Assembly (NCBI GenBank): GCA_002720475.1
Contig: PBIL01000002.1
Coordinates: forward strand, 154,596-218,595
DNA length: 64,000 bases
Direction: 5' to 3'
From: Roseovarius sp.
GTDB lineage: Bacteria > Pseudomonadota > Alphaproteobacteria > Rhodobacterales > Rhodobacteraceae
Shown here piece after piece: positions 8,789-16,630 of the stretch. Position 1 is the first letter of the stretch. Each line of letters starts with the position of its first letter. The notes beneath the pieces were generated by a model. That model worked only from the letters and a program-made list of their open reading frames with translations, had not been told where the DNA came from and did not search any database. A program made the translations under genes and the position numbers.

Positions 8789-9436
8789 ATGTCCGACCAC
8801 AAACCCAGCCGCCGTCACCGCGTGGACGAGTCGGTCCGGCTCTTCGGGAACCCGCTTCTGGAAAGGCTCAGCCATGTTCACCCGATCGTGCCGCTCCTGG
8901 TCTGGGGGCCGGTCGCGGGCTGGCTGATCTGGCGGGCGGCCGCGGTGCATGGCATCGGCTGGGGCGGGCTCGCGCTGATCGGGCTTGCGGGGCTCGCGAC
9001 CTGGACGCTGGCGGAATACCTGCTGCACCGCTATCTCTTTCATTTCGAGCCGAAGACCGATCTGGGCCGCCGCTTCATCTACCTCTTTCACGGCGTTCAC
9101 CATGACACGCCGCAGGACAAGACGCGGCTCTTGATGCCGCCAGCGGGCGCGCTGCCGATAATCGCGGTACTCTACCTGATCTTCTGGCTGGTCCTGCCCT
9201 ATCCCTGGGCCGAGCCGTTCACGGGCTTCTTCATCGTCGGCTACCTGATCTACGATTACATCCACTACGCCACGCATCACTTTCCGATGCGGCACCCGGC
9301 GCTGCAATTCCTCAAGCATTACCACATGCGTCACCACTTCTCGAACGAGCACGGGCGCTACGGCGTCTCGTCACCCTTCTGGGACTGGGTGTTCGGCACC
9401 TATCCGGAGAAGTCCGAGCGCGCCGCGCGCCGCTGA
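8789..9436 (+). CDS. Fatty acid hydroxylase family protein, fatty-acid-2-hydroxylase-like
   Basis: A 215-aa integral membrane di-iron hydroxylase. Histidine clusters are visible in order as LHRYLFHF, FHGVHHD, HYATHH and HYHMRHHF, with hydrophobic segments between them. The EYLLHRYLFHFEP start and the FHGVHHDTPQDKTRL block resemble eukaryotic FA2H/Scs7, which 2-hydroxylate the N-acyl chain of ceramides; the cytochrome b5 domain of those enzymes is absent. It lies between two LpxL-type acyltransferases and a few genes from the ceramide operon. 2-Hydroxylation of ceramide acyl chains, or of a lipid A acyl chain, is therefore the leading hypothesis. Start ATG 8789 follows the previous stop by 28 bp. 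Confidence 0.85.
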   Translation: MSDHKPSRRHRVDESVRLFGNPLLERLSHVHPIVPLLVWGPVAGWLIWRAAAVHGIGWGGLALIGLAGLATWTLAEYLLHRYLFHFEPKTDLGRRFIYLFHGVHHDTPQDKTRLLMPPAGALPIIAVLYLIFWLVLPYPWAEPFTGFFIVGYLIYDYIHYATHHFPMRHPALQFLKHYHMRHHFSNEHGRYGVSSPFWDWVFGTYPEKSERAARR

Positions 9437-9489
9437 GGCGCCGCGCCCGTGCAAGTTCACCGCGCCACGAGGGGTGCCGGGATGGAGCC

Positions 9490-10437
9490 ATGGCGAAATA
9501 TTACCTGCTGCCCAAGCACCTGATGGACCGCCTGCCGGCGGCACAGACGCCGGTCTGGCTGCTGGAGGCGGCCGTGTTCCATCTGCTCTACGGGCTGGCG
9601 CGGCTCATGCCCCTGCCGCTGGCCACGCGGGTCTTTGCCGCCTGTCTCGGGGTCGTCGGCCGTCGCAATTCCAACAAGCTTCGCCCGGTCCGGCGCAACC
9701 TTGCGGTGATGATGCCCGAGGCGAGCGAGGCGGCGCGCGAGGCCGTGGCGCGCGAGATCTTTCGCTCGGCCGGTCACGCGGCGGTGGAGCTGTTCCTGCT
9801 CGACCGGATATGGCGCAGGCGCGCGCACTATCTCGAATTTGCGATCCACCCGGAGGCCGAAGCGGCGATCCGCCGCAAGGAACCGATCGTCTTTGCCACC
9901 GCCCATGTCGGAGCCTGGCAGCTCACCAATCTCATCGGGCGCGAGCATGACCTGTCCATCGCCGTGCTCTACGCGCCCGACCGCAACCCCTGGATGGACC
10001 GGTTCTTTCGCGCGCGGCGGCGGCATTTCGGCGGCCCGCTGGTGCCGAGCGCGGGCGGCGCGCGCGACGTGATGCGCGAACTGGCCGCCGGGCGCTCGGT
10101 CGGCGCGGCCTTCGACACGCGCATCGACGAGGGCGAGCCGGTGCCGTTCTTCGGCGTGCCCGCCCTGACCAACACGCTGCCCGCGCTGCTGTCGCTGCGC
10201 GGCTATCCGCTCATCCCGATCCGGGCGGTGCGCCTGCCCGGCACGCGCTACCGGATCGAGGTCATGGCCCCGCTCGCCCCCGCCGACCCTGACGCCCCGC
10301 GCAAGGCGCAGGTTCTGGATATCACCACGCGGCTCAATGCCGTGTTCGAGGACTGGATCCGCGAGGATCCGGGCCAGTGGCTGTGCATGAAACGGCGCTG
10401 GCCCAAGCCGCGCCCAGCTCAGGCCGCCGATGTCTGA
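9490..10437 (+). CDS. LpxL/HtrB-type acyltransferase family protein (copy 2) with altered catalytic dyad
   Basis: A 315-aa paralog of the copy at 7792-8760, sharing an MAK- start, the YAPDRNPWMDRFFRARR block, FDTRIDEGEPVPFFGVPALTNT and the QWLCMKRRW C-terminal end. The family motif HxxxxE/D reads HVGAWQ (H139, Q144), so the acidic partner of the catalytic His is Gln. By family knowledge this should lower or abolish classical acyltransfer; alternatively another residue substitutes or the enzyme has a different chemistry. The stop overlaps the start of the next ELM1-family gene by 8 bp, so these two are coupled. It probably acts at the inner membrane in the same lipid pathway as its neighbours. 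Confidence 0.82.
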   Translation: MAKYYLLPKHLMDRLPAAQTPVWLLEAAVFHLLYGLARLMPLPLATRVFAACLGVVGRRNSNKLRPVRRNLAVMMPEASEAAREAVAREIFRSAGHAAVELFLLDRIWRRRAHYLEFAIHPEAEAAIRRKEPIVFATAHVGAWQLTNLIGREHDLSIAVLYAPDRNPWMDRFFRARRRHFGGPLVPSAGGARDVMRELAAGRSVGAAFDTRIDEGEPVPFFGVPALTNTLPALLSLRGYPLIPIRAVRLPGTRYRIEVMAPLAPADPDAPRKAQVLDITTRLNAVFEDWIREDPGQWLCMKRRWPKPRPAQAADV

Positions 10438-11545
10438 GCCGCGCGTCTGGGTGCTCGACGCCTATCGCGCGGGCGAGCGCACGCAGCTGCGCGCGCTGGC
10501 AACGGCGCTTGGCTGGCCCTTCGAGATCAAGCGGCTTTGCTATCGCCGCTTCGGGCAGGCAAGCGCGCTCTTGCTGCGCAACGACCTGAGCGGCATCGAC
10601 CGCGCGGCCTCCGATCCGCTCGTGCCGCCCTGGCCCGATCTGGTCCTCTCCATCGGCATGCGCAACGAGCCGGTGGCGCGCTGGATCCGTGACCGATCGG
10701 GCGGGCGCGCGAAACTGGTCTTTCTCGGGCGGCAATGGGCCGATCCGCGCCATTTCGACCTGGTGATCACCACGCCGCAATACCCGGTGCCCGAACGCGC
10801 CAACGTGCTGCGCAACGCGCTGCCGCTGCACGGGGTGACGCGGGCGCGGCTTGACGCGGCGGCGCAACTCTGGGCACCGCGGCTTGCGCATCTGCGGCGG
10901 CCCTGGCTCGCGGTGAATATCGGCGGCACGAGCGGGCCCTATGCCTTTGGCCGCCACGCCGCCGCGCGTCTTGTGCGCGACACGCTGGCACTGGCGCGGG
11001 CGCGGGGGGCCTCGCTTCTGGTGAGTTCGAGCGCGCGCACACCCGCCTGCGCGCTCGATGCCTTTGCCGCGCAGCGGGAGGTGCCGATGCAGCTCTATCG
11101 CTGGCGGCGCGACGATCCGGACAATCCCTATCTGGGCTTTCTGGCGCTCGCCGACGAGGTGATCGTGACCGCCGACAGCATCTCCATGCTGGCCGAGGCC
11201 CATGCCACGGGCAAGCCGCTCTACATGTTCGACACCGGTGCCGGGCGGTTTTCCATGCGTCACGACATGCACCGCGCGGCAGGCGAGGCACAGGCGGCGC
11301 GGGCGCGGGCCAGAGCCGATGCAGACCGCGCGGATCACGCCGCGGGCGCGCTTGCCTATCGCGCGCTCATGCGCTTGGGCTGGTCCTATCTGAGCCGCGA
11401 CATCAGCCGGCTGCACCTGCGGCTGGTCCGGTCCGGGCGCGCGGTCTGGCTGGGCGATCCGCCGACACCGGGGCCCGAAGCCCCGGACACCGACGACATG
11501 GCCCGCGCCACGGCCGCGATCCGCGCGCTCATCCCGCGCGGCTGA
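10430..11545 (+). CDS. ELM1/GtrOC1-family protein (copy B)
   Basis: A 371-aa paralog of the protein at 2449-3573. Shared blocks include PPWPDLVLSIGMRNEPVARW, LVITTPQYPVPER, NALPLHGVTRARL and EVIVTADSISMLAEAHATGK, in the same order. The glycine-rich NIGGTSGPYAFGR region may form part of a sugar-nucleotide pocket if the GT-B-like fold holds. It overlaps the preceding acyltransferase gene by 8 bp and its end overlaps the convergent ABC transporter by 17 bp. The product is unknown for bacteria; the name reflects a plant homolog and does not imply organelle function. Transfer of a sugar or other group onto a lipid is the context-based guess. Confidence 0.76.
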   Translation: MSEPRVWVLDAYRAGERTQLRALATALGWPFEIKRLCYRRFGQASALLLRNDLSGIDRAASDPLVPPWPDLVLSIGMRNEPVARWIRDRSGGRAKLVFLGRQWADPRHFDLVITTPQYPVPERANVLRNALPLHGVTRARLDAAAQLWAPRLAHLRRPWLAVNIGGTSGPYAFGRHAAARLVRDTLALARARGASLLVSSSARTPACALDAFAAQREVPMQLYRWRRDDPDNPYLGFLALADEVIVTADSISMLAEAHATGKPLYMFDTGAGRFSMRHDMHRAAGEAQAARARARADADRADHAAGALAYRALMRLGWSYLSRDISRLHLRLVRSGRAVWLGDPPTPGPEAPDTDDMARATAAIRALIPRG

Positions 11546-13235
11546 GCCTGCCGCCCACCTCGAGCCGGTGAACCACGTCGGCGGCCTGTGCCATGCCCTC
11601 GTTATGGGTGATGGCAAGGATGGTCAGCTCGTCCCGCAGCGCCTTCAAGGTGGCGATGATCTCGGCCTCGCTCTCGGGGTCGAGCGCGCTGGTCGCCTCG
11701 TCGAGGATCAGCAGGCGCGGCGCGTTGATCAGCGCGCGGGCGATGGCGATGCGCTGGCGCTGCCCGCCCGAGAGCCTGCCGCCGCGCTCGCCCACCAGCG
11801 TCTCCAGCCCCTCGGGCAGCGCGCGCACGAACGCCCACGCCCCGGCCTTTTCCAGCGCCGCACGCGCCTGCGCCTCGGAAATCGCCGGATCGCCCAGCGT
11901 GACATTGTGCAGGACCGTATCGTGCAGAAGCACCGTCTCCTGCGGCACATAGCCCACCATCCGCCGCCAGGCGCGCAGGTCTATGGTCTCGAAGGGGACC
12001 CCGTCGATGCGTATCTCGCCGCTCTCGGGGCGCAGAAGGCCGATGATCAGGTCGATCACCGTGGTCTTGCCCGAGCCCGACGGACCGACGAGCGTGGTGA
12101 TCCGGTGCGCCGGGATCTCGAGATCGAGCCCGCTCAGAACCGAATGCCCCTCATAGGCGAACCGCAGGCCCTCCAGGGTGATGCCCCGCTCCAGCACCGG
12201 CGTGACATGGCCGCCAAGATGTTCCTGCTCGGCCTCGGCGCGCGCGCTCGTGTCCCTGAGCGACCAGAAGGCGCTCTCGGCCTGGGCAAGTTTCTGATAC
12301 TGTTTCTGCACCTTGCCGAGAAAGGCGAAGGTCCGCCCGAGCGCCACCGAGAGGATGAGCACGGTGGCGAATTCCATCTTCAGGACTCCGATGGCCAGAT
12401 AGACGCCGAGCGCGATCAGCATGACGAACATCAGATCCTGCCCTGCGTCGAGCGCCGCCCCCGCCAGAACCTGCTTGCGCAGCGCCTTGTTGAGGCGGTT
12501 GGTCTCGCCCTGAAGCATCCGGTCGGTCAGACCCTCGCGCGCCATCGCCTTGAGCGGCTTGACCGATTGCAGCGTGTCGGTGAGATGCGACATGAGCGAG
12601 ATCATCAGCTCGGTCTGCCGCTTGCCCGCCCGCCGCGTCATCCTGACCAGGAAATGCGACAGCCAGATCACCGCAGCACCCGCCATCAGGCTGACGGCCG
12701 TCGCCTGCCAGGAGACCGCAAGCGCGACGGAACCATAGACGACCGCCTGGATGAGAAAGGTCAGCGCGGTCGCGCCATTGAGATAGGCGTCCGAGGCGCG
12801 CTGCGCCTCGGTGGCCAGCGCATTGGTCAGCCGCCCCGCGGGCTGGTGCAGGAAGAAGCTCCAGCGGCTGCGCATCATGTTGCGCAGCACCTCGAGCCGC
12901 AGATCGGTTGCCACCCGCGCCGCCGTATAGCCCACCTGCCGCTGCGCCGCGAGCAGAAGGACCGCCTTGAGCGTCGCCATCGCCACGATCAGGAGCAGAA
13001 GCGCACCAAGCGTGGCGGGCACCCCGAGCCAGGCCAGCACGTCGAGCACGATCTGCTCGAGCTGTCCGGGCGGCTCGGCCGTCTCTGTCCCCTCGCCCGA
13101 GGCGAGCGCGATATTGAGCATCGGCAGCATCGCCGAGAGGCCCAGCCCCTCGGCCAGCCCCGACAGGAACAGCGCCAGCACCATCAGGAAACTCGGCATC
13201 GGATAGGCGCGGAAGAGGTGGATCATCAGGCGCAT
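11529..13235 (-). CDS. ABC exporter, fused membrane and ATPase domains (MsbA-like lipid flippase candidate)
   Basis: A 568-aa half-transporter. A membrane domain with about six hydrophobic segments occupies residues 10-310. The nucleotide-binding domain shows Walker A GPSGSGKTT, a Q-loop, the signature LSGGQRQRIAIAR, Walker B LLILDEATSALD and a switch His (ITHNEG). The longer open frame adds 17 N-terminal codons with poor similarity, so Met at 13235 is used. As a homodimer it would translocate a hydrophobic or lipid substrate out of the cytoplasmic leaflet. It is the last gene of the minus-strand run from aasR, 72 bp after the phosphoesterase gene. Export of the island's sphingolipid is therefore a reasonable but unproven role. 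Confidence 0.85.
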   Translation of the reverse strand: MRLMIHLFRAYPMPSFLMVLALFLSGLAEGLGLSAMLPMLNIALASGEGTETAEPPGQLEQIVLDVLAWLGVPATLGALLLLIVAMATLKAVLLLAAQRQVGYTAARVATDLRLEVLRNMMRSRWSFFLHQPAGRLTNALATEAQRASDAYLNGATALTFLIQAVVYGSVALAVSWQATAVSLMAGAAVIWLSHFLVRMTRRAGKRQTELMISLMSHLTDTLQSVKPLKAMAREGLTDRMLQGETNRLNKALRKQVLAGAALDAGQDLMFVMLIALGVYLAIGVLKMEFATVLILSVALGRTFAFLGKVQKQYQKLAQAESAFWSLRDTSARAEAEQEHLGGHVTPVLERGITLEGLRFAYEGHSVLSGLDLEIPAHRITTLVGPSGSGKTTVIDLIIGLLRPESGEIRIDGVPFETIDLRAWRRMVGYVPQETVLLHDTVLHNVTLGDPAISEAQARAALEKAGAWAFVRALPEGLETLVGERGGRLSGGQRQRIAIARALINAPRLLILDEATSALDPESEAEIIATLKALRDELTILAITHNEGMAQAADVVHRLEVGGRLSRAG

Positions 13236-13307
13236 GGCTTGGCTCTCCGGTTGGGTGTGCGCTCCTATCGCCCCGGAGCGCGGCAATGTCCACCGCCTGC
13301 CCGGGCG

Positions 13308-14195
13308 TTACGGCTCGGCATGGGCGCGGATGAGGTGATGGGTGGCCGCATGGCCGGTTTCCATGCCGCCGGGCGCGTGTCGCCGGGCGGTGAGCGTGAC
13401 CTGCCAGCCCCCGGCAACGGGGGCGATGTGATAGCGGTGCCAGGCGGCCGCCTCGGGACGGGTGGCCGAGGCCGAGGGCACGCCGATCACCGGGGCCACG
13501 CCGCTTGCCGTTTCCATCTGCTGATGATGGCTGCGATGGCTGTGGCCGTGAAGCACCAGCTCCACCCCCTCCTGCGCCAGCACGGCGCAGAGCGCGGGCG
13601 CGTCCAGAAGCCGCTTGCGCGCCCGCACCGTGCCGCCCAGCGGCGGGTGATGCACCATGACGACACGGCAGAGCCCCTCGGCGCGTGCCCCTGCCAGAAG
13701 CGCCGCCAGCCGGTCAAGCTGTGCCGCCCCCACGGCACCCACGGCGCGGCCCGGGGCAGAGGCCACGGCGCTCGACAGACCGATGAGCGCAAGGCCCCCG
13801 CGCCGCCGGAGCCAGGGAAATCCGCCCCCGTCATCGCCCTGCCAGAAGGGCCGCCACGATTGCGCGCCCGCCTCCCAGGCTCCGCGCACCAGCGCGTCGT
13901 GATTGCCGGGGATCACCATGACGCCTTCCGGCTTGCCCAGCGCATCGAGCCAGCCGCGCGCCTGCGCGTATTCCTGCGGCAGGCCGAGGTTGGTCAGGTC
14001 CCCCGTCACCGCGATCAGGTCCGGTGCCGCCGCGTGAATGTCGGCCACCAGCCGCGCCAGAACCTCGGGCCGATGGATGAGATGGCGCTTGCGCCGCCAT
14101 GACAAGAGGCTGAGCGCGCGCTTGTTCAGCACGGCGCGCCAGTCCACGCGATCAGGCAGCGGCAGATGCACATCCGACAGATGCGCCAGACGCAT
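13308..14195 (-). CDS. Calcineurin-like metallophosphoesterase
   Basis: A 295-aa protein with the full metallophosphoesterase motif set in order: SDVHLP near residue 6, GDLTN, GNHDAL, HHPPLGG and GHSHRSH. These residues bind a dinuclear metal centre. The start at ATG 14195 places DxH at the usual distance from the N terminus; the longer open frame into the spt region is rejected. It lies 41 bp after the spt stop in the ceramide operon and before the ABC exporter, so removing a phosphate from a lipid intermediate or headgroup is plausible. LpxH-type or cyclic-nucleotide hydrolysis cannot be excluded from sequence. Confidence 0.8.
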   Translation of the reverse strand: MRLAHLSDVHLPLPDRVDWRAVLNKRALSLLSWRRKRHLIHRPEVLARLVADIHAAAPDLIAVTGDLTNLGLPQEYAQARGWLDALGKPEGVMVIPGNHDALVRGAWEAGAQSWRPFWQGDDGGGFPWLRRRGGLALIGLSSAVASAPGRAVGAVGAAQLDRLAALLAGARAEGLCRVVMVHHPPLGGTVRARKRLLDAPALCAVLAQEGVELVLHGHSHRSHHQQMETASGVAPVIGVPSASATRPEAAAWHRYHIAPVAGGWQVTLTARRHAPGGMETGHAATHHLIRAHAEP

Positions 14196-14236
14196 GCCGC
14201 GCTCGGGGCTCTCCTCCACCGTGCGTAGCCCCGCCG

Positions 14237-15436
14237 CTACTCCGCGACCGCCGTGGCGGCCCCGGCGCGCACGCTCTCGAAGGCGGCGAGGATCCGGTCG
14301 ATCTGGTCGAACGTGTGCCCCGCGCTCAGGCTGCATCGCAGGAGCGAGGCACCCTCGGGCGCGGCGGGCGGCACCACGAGGTTGACATAGACCCCCTGAT
14401 CGAGCAGCGCGTTCCACATGCGCGCGGCTTCCTCGTGCGAGGGCACCTGCACCGCGATCACCGGGCTTGGCGCGGAGGCAAGCCGGTAGCCGAGCACCTG
14501 GAGCCCGGCATGGAGCCTGCGGGCATTGGCCCAGATCTGCGCCTTGAGCTCGGGGCGCGCGCGCACTGCCCGCAGCGCGGCATGAGCCGCCGCGATGCTC
14601 GCCGGGCTGGGCGAGGCGGTGAAGATATAGGGCCGGCTGCCATAGCGCAGAAGCTGCAATTCCGGGTGGCGGCTCACGCAGAAGCCGCCCAGCGAGGCGA
14701 GGCTCTTGGAAAACGTGCCGGTGATGAAATCCACCTGATCGAGGATCCCCGCCTCCTCGCAGAGGCCCCGCCCCGTCTCGCCATAGACGGCAAAGGAATG
14801 GGCCTCGTCAACCATGAACCAGGCACCGAACTCCTTGGCCACGGCGCACAGATCGGCCAGGGGCGCGGTATCGCCCCACATGCTGTAGAGCCCCTCGGCG
14901 ATCACCAGCGCCCCCTCCGCCGCGCCGCCCAGACGGCGCAGCCGCTTGCGCAGGTCTTCCGCATCGTTGTGCCTGAAGGCGAAGAAATCCGCCCCGCTGA
15001 TGCGGCAGCCGTCATAGATGCAGGCGTGGCTGTGGGCATCCAGAACCACCTTGTCGCCGGGTTGCAAGAGCGCCATGAGCAGGCCCAGATTGGTCTGGTA
15101 GCCGGTGGAAAACACCATCGCCGAGGGCACGCCGTAGAACCGCGCGAATGCTTCCTCGAGCGCGGCATGGCTCGAGAAGCTGCCATTGGCCATGCGCGAG
15201 CCGGTGGTGCCCGAGCCCTCTTCGTGCATCGCGGCGCAGCCCGCCTCGATGATCTCGGGATCGAAGGTCAGGCCGAGATAGTTGTTGGTGCCGACAAGGA
15301 TCGTGGGGCGGCCCGCGATCACCGCCTCGGTGGGCGAAAGGAACCGCTCCATCACGATGCGGCTCGGGTCGGCCTCAAGGCTGCGCAGCCCGTCGCGGAC
15401 CTGCGCCATCTCGGTGAAACGTGCGGTGATGCTCAT
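14237..15436 (-). CDS. spt: Serine palmitoyltransferase (alpha-oxoamine synthase family)
   Basis: A 399-aa fold-type-I PLP enzyme of the alpha-oxoamine synthase family. NNYLGL near residue 51, GSGTTGSRMANGS, the VDEAHSF Asp motif and the PLP lysine in GTFSKSLASLGG are all visible. The family also includes KBL, BioF and HemA, but the position directly after a small ACP gene (ATGA overlap) and next to acyl-ACP synthetase and epimerase genes singles out Spt. The reaction condenses serine with a fatty acyl-ACP to give 3-oxosphinganine, the first committed sphingolipid step. It sits in the operon aasR-cerR-acpR-spt. The product could carry a different amino acid if substrate specificity differs; this cannot be read from the sequence. 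Confidence 0.86.
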   Translation of the reverse strand: MSITARFTEMAQVRDGLRSLEADPSRIVMERFLSPTEAVIAGRPTILVGTNNYLGLTFDPEIIEAGCAAMHEEGSGTTGSRMANGSFSSHAALEEAFARFYGVPSAMVFSTGYQTNLGLLMALLQPGDKVVLDAHSHACIYDGCRISGADFFAFRHNDAEDLRKRLRRLGGAAEGALVIAEGLYSMWGDTAPLADLCAVAKEFGAWFMVDEAHSFAVYGETGRGLCEEAGILDQVDFITGTFSKSLASLGGFCVSRHPELQLLRYGSRPYIFTASPSPASIAAAHAALRAVRARPELKAQIWANARRLHAGLQVLGYRLASAPSPVIAVQVPSHEEAARMWNALLDQGVYVNLVVPPAAPEGASLLRCSLSAGHTFDQIDRILAAFESVRAGAATAVAE

Positions 15437-15690
15437 GCCCGGTCCTCGACAAGTTGTGCGATCTTGGCGGCCAGTTCGCGGATCGTGGTGATGTCGGCCA
15501 TCATGTTGAGCGGCAGGCCGACGTCATAGTGATCCTCGATCTCCACCAGCAATTCCATGAGGTTGACCGAATCGAGGCTCAGATCGTCGGCCAGTTTCGT
15601 GTCGGGGCCAAGGTTTCCGGCGGCCTTGGGGAAGCGCCCCAGAAAGCCGTAAAGCGTCTCGATGATCTCGTCCGGCGTCTCAGATGACAT
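15433..15690 (-). CDS. acpR: Acyl carrier protein dedicated to sphingolipid synthesis
   Basis: An 85-aa acyl carrier protein. The phosphopantetheine attachment serine is in LSLDSVNLMELL (about residue 40), followed by the acidic helix EIEDHYDVGLPL. It differs from housekeeping AcpP, which normally lies beside fabF. Here it is squeezed between cerR (11-bp overlap) and spt (4-bp overlap). In Caulobacter an equivalent ACP (AcpR) carries the acyl chain used by Spt, loaded by AasR. Modification by a holo-ACP synthase encoded elsewhere is required. The short length and DSV motif are within the family norm. Confidence 0.85.
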   Translation of the reverse strand: MSSETPDEIIETLYGFLGRFPKAAGNLGPDTKLADDLSLDSVNLMELLVEIEDHYDVGLPLNMMADITTIRELAAKIAQLVEDRA

Positions 15691-16630
15691 GGCTCTTGCC
15701 TCTCTCGGTTTGCGGCCCCGGCCGGGCCCAGAGCGCCCGCAGCCCCTCGGCCAGCGGGATTTGCGGCACCCAGCCGGTGGCGGCGCTCAGCGCAGTATTG
15801 TCGGCCACCCAGTCGGGGTGGCGCAATTCGCGCAGCTTGCCGGGGCTCAGCATCGGCTGATAGCCGAAAAGCCGCGCGGCGAAAAGATTGGCCGTGGCGA
15901 CAGGGCGCAGGATCGCGCCGGGCAGCGGCACGCGCCAGCCGCGCCCGCGCCCCGCGACGGCCTCGACGATGGTGGCGATCTCCTCCCAGGAATAGCCGCC
16001 CGGATGCCCGTCATCGAGCTCGAACGTGCCGGGCACGGGAGGCGCGACGAGCGCAAGAACGGCCCGCGCCAGATCCTCGACATGCAGAAGCGAGGCGCGC
16101 GCGCCCGTAATCCCGGGCAAGGGCACGATGCCCCGCGCCATGGTCTCGAAGAGCGGCACAAGCTCTCGGTCCCCGGGGCCGTAGAGCGCGGGCGGGCGCA
16201 GGATCGCGTGATCGAGCCCCGAGTCCGCAAGCCGCGCCTCACCCTCCCGCTTGCTCGCGGCGTAAGGCGACAGCTGCGGCTCGCGCGCGGCGAGCGAGGA
16301 AATCAGGATCACGCGCGGCGGCGTGTGCTGTGCGTGCGCCACGCGCGCCACACGCGCCACGCCCTCGGCATTCACGGGCCGGAAATCGCGCGCGTCGCGG
16401 CCCCGCACGACGCCTGCCACATGAATGACGGTGCCCGCCCCCTCGATCAGACGCGCGAGCGCGGCCTCGTCCTCAAGCCCTCCGGTCACGCTCTCAAGCG
16501 CGGGATGGTCGATGGCGAGCGGGCTGCGGTGCACCAGCGCACGCACGCCATGGCCCTCGGACAGGAGCCGCGCGACGATGGCCCGCCCGACGAAGCCCGC
16601 AGCCCCCGTGACCGCGACCAGCCGGGTCAT
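15680..16630 (-). CDS. cerR: NAD-dependent epimerase-family ceramide reductase candidate
   Basis: A 316-aa extended short-chain dehydrogenase. The Rossmann motif VTGAAGFVGRAIV lies at the N terminus and the catalytic YAASK follows around residue 133, with SSLAA just upstream. In Caulobacter the epimerase-like CerR, in the same gene order between the acyl-ACP synthetase and ACP genes, reduces the 3-oxo group of the sphingoid intermediate. That role is transferred here by homology and context. Start ATG 16630 overlaps the aasR stop (ATGA) and the end overlaps acpR. Generic sugar epimerase function is the main alternative, but the operon makes it unlikely. Confidence 0.82.
   Translation of the reverse strand: MTRLVAVTGAAGFVGRAIVARLLSEGHGVRALVHRSPLAIDHPALESVTGGLEDEAALARLIEGAGTVIHVAGVVRGRDARDFRPVNAEGVARVARVAHAQHTPPRVILISSLAAREPQLSPYAASKREGEARLADSGLDHAILRPPALYGPGDRELVPLFETMARGIVPLPGITGARASLLHVEDLARAVLALVAPPVPGTFELDDGHPGGYSWEEIATIVEAVAGRGRGWRVPLPGAILRPVATANLFAARLFGYQPMLSPGKLRELRHPDWVADNTALSAATGWVPQIPLAEGLRALWARPGPQTERGKSHVI

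Noticed and set aside
7549-8802. Long minus-strand extension making the GNAT gene an 800-aa protein
   Set aside because: It runs antisense through the acyltransferase gene at 7792-8760, and its translation is Arg/Ala/Gly-rich without motifs; a good ATG sits at 7548.
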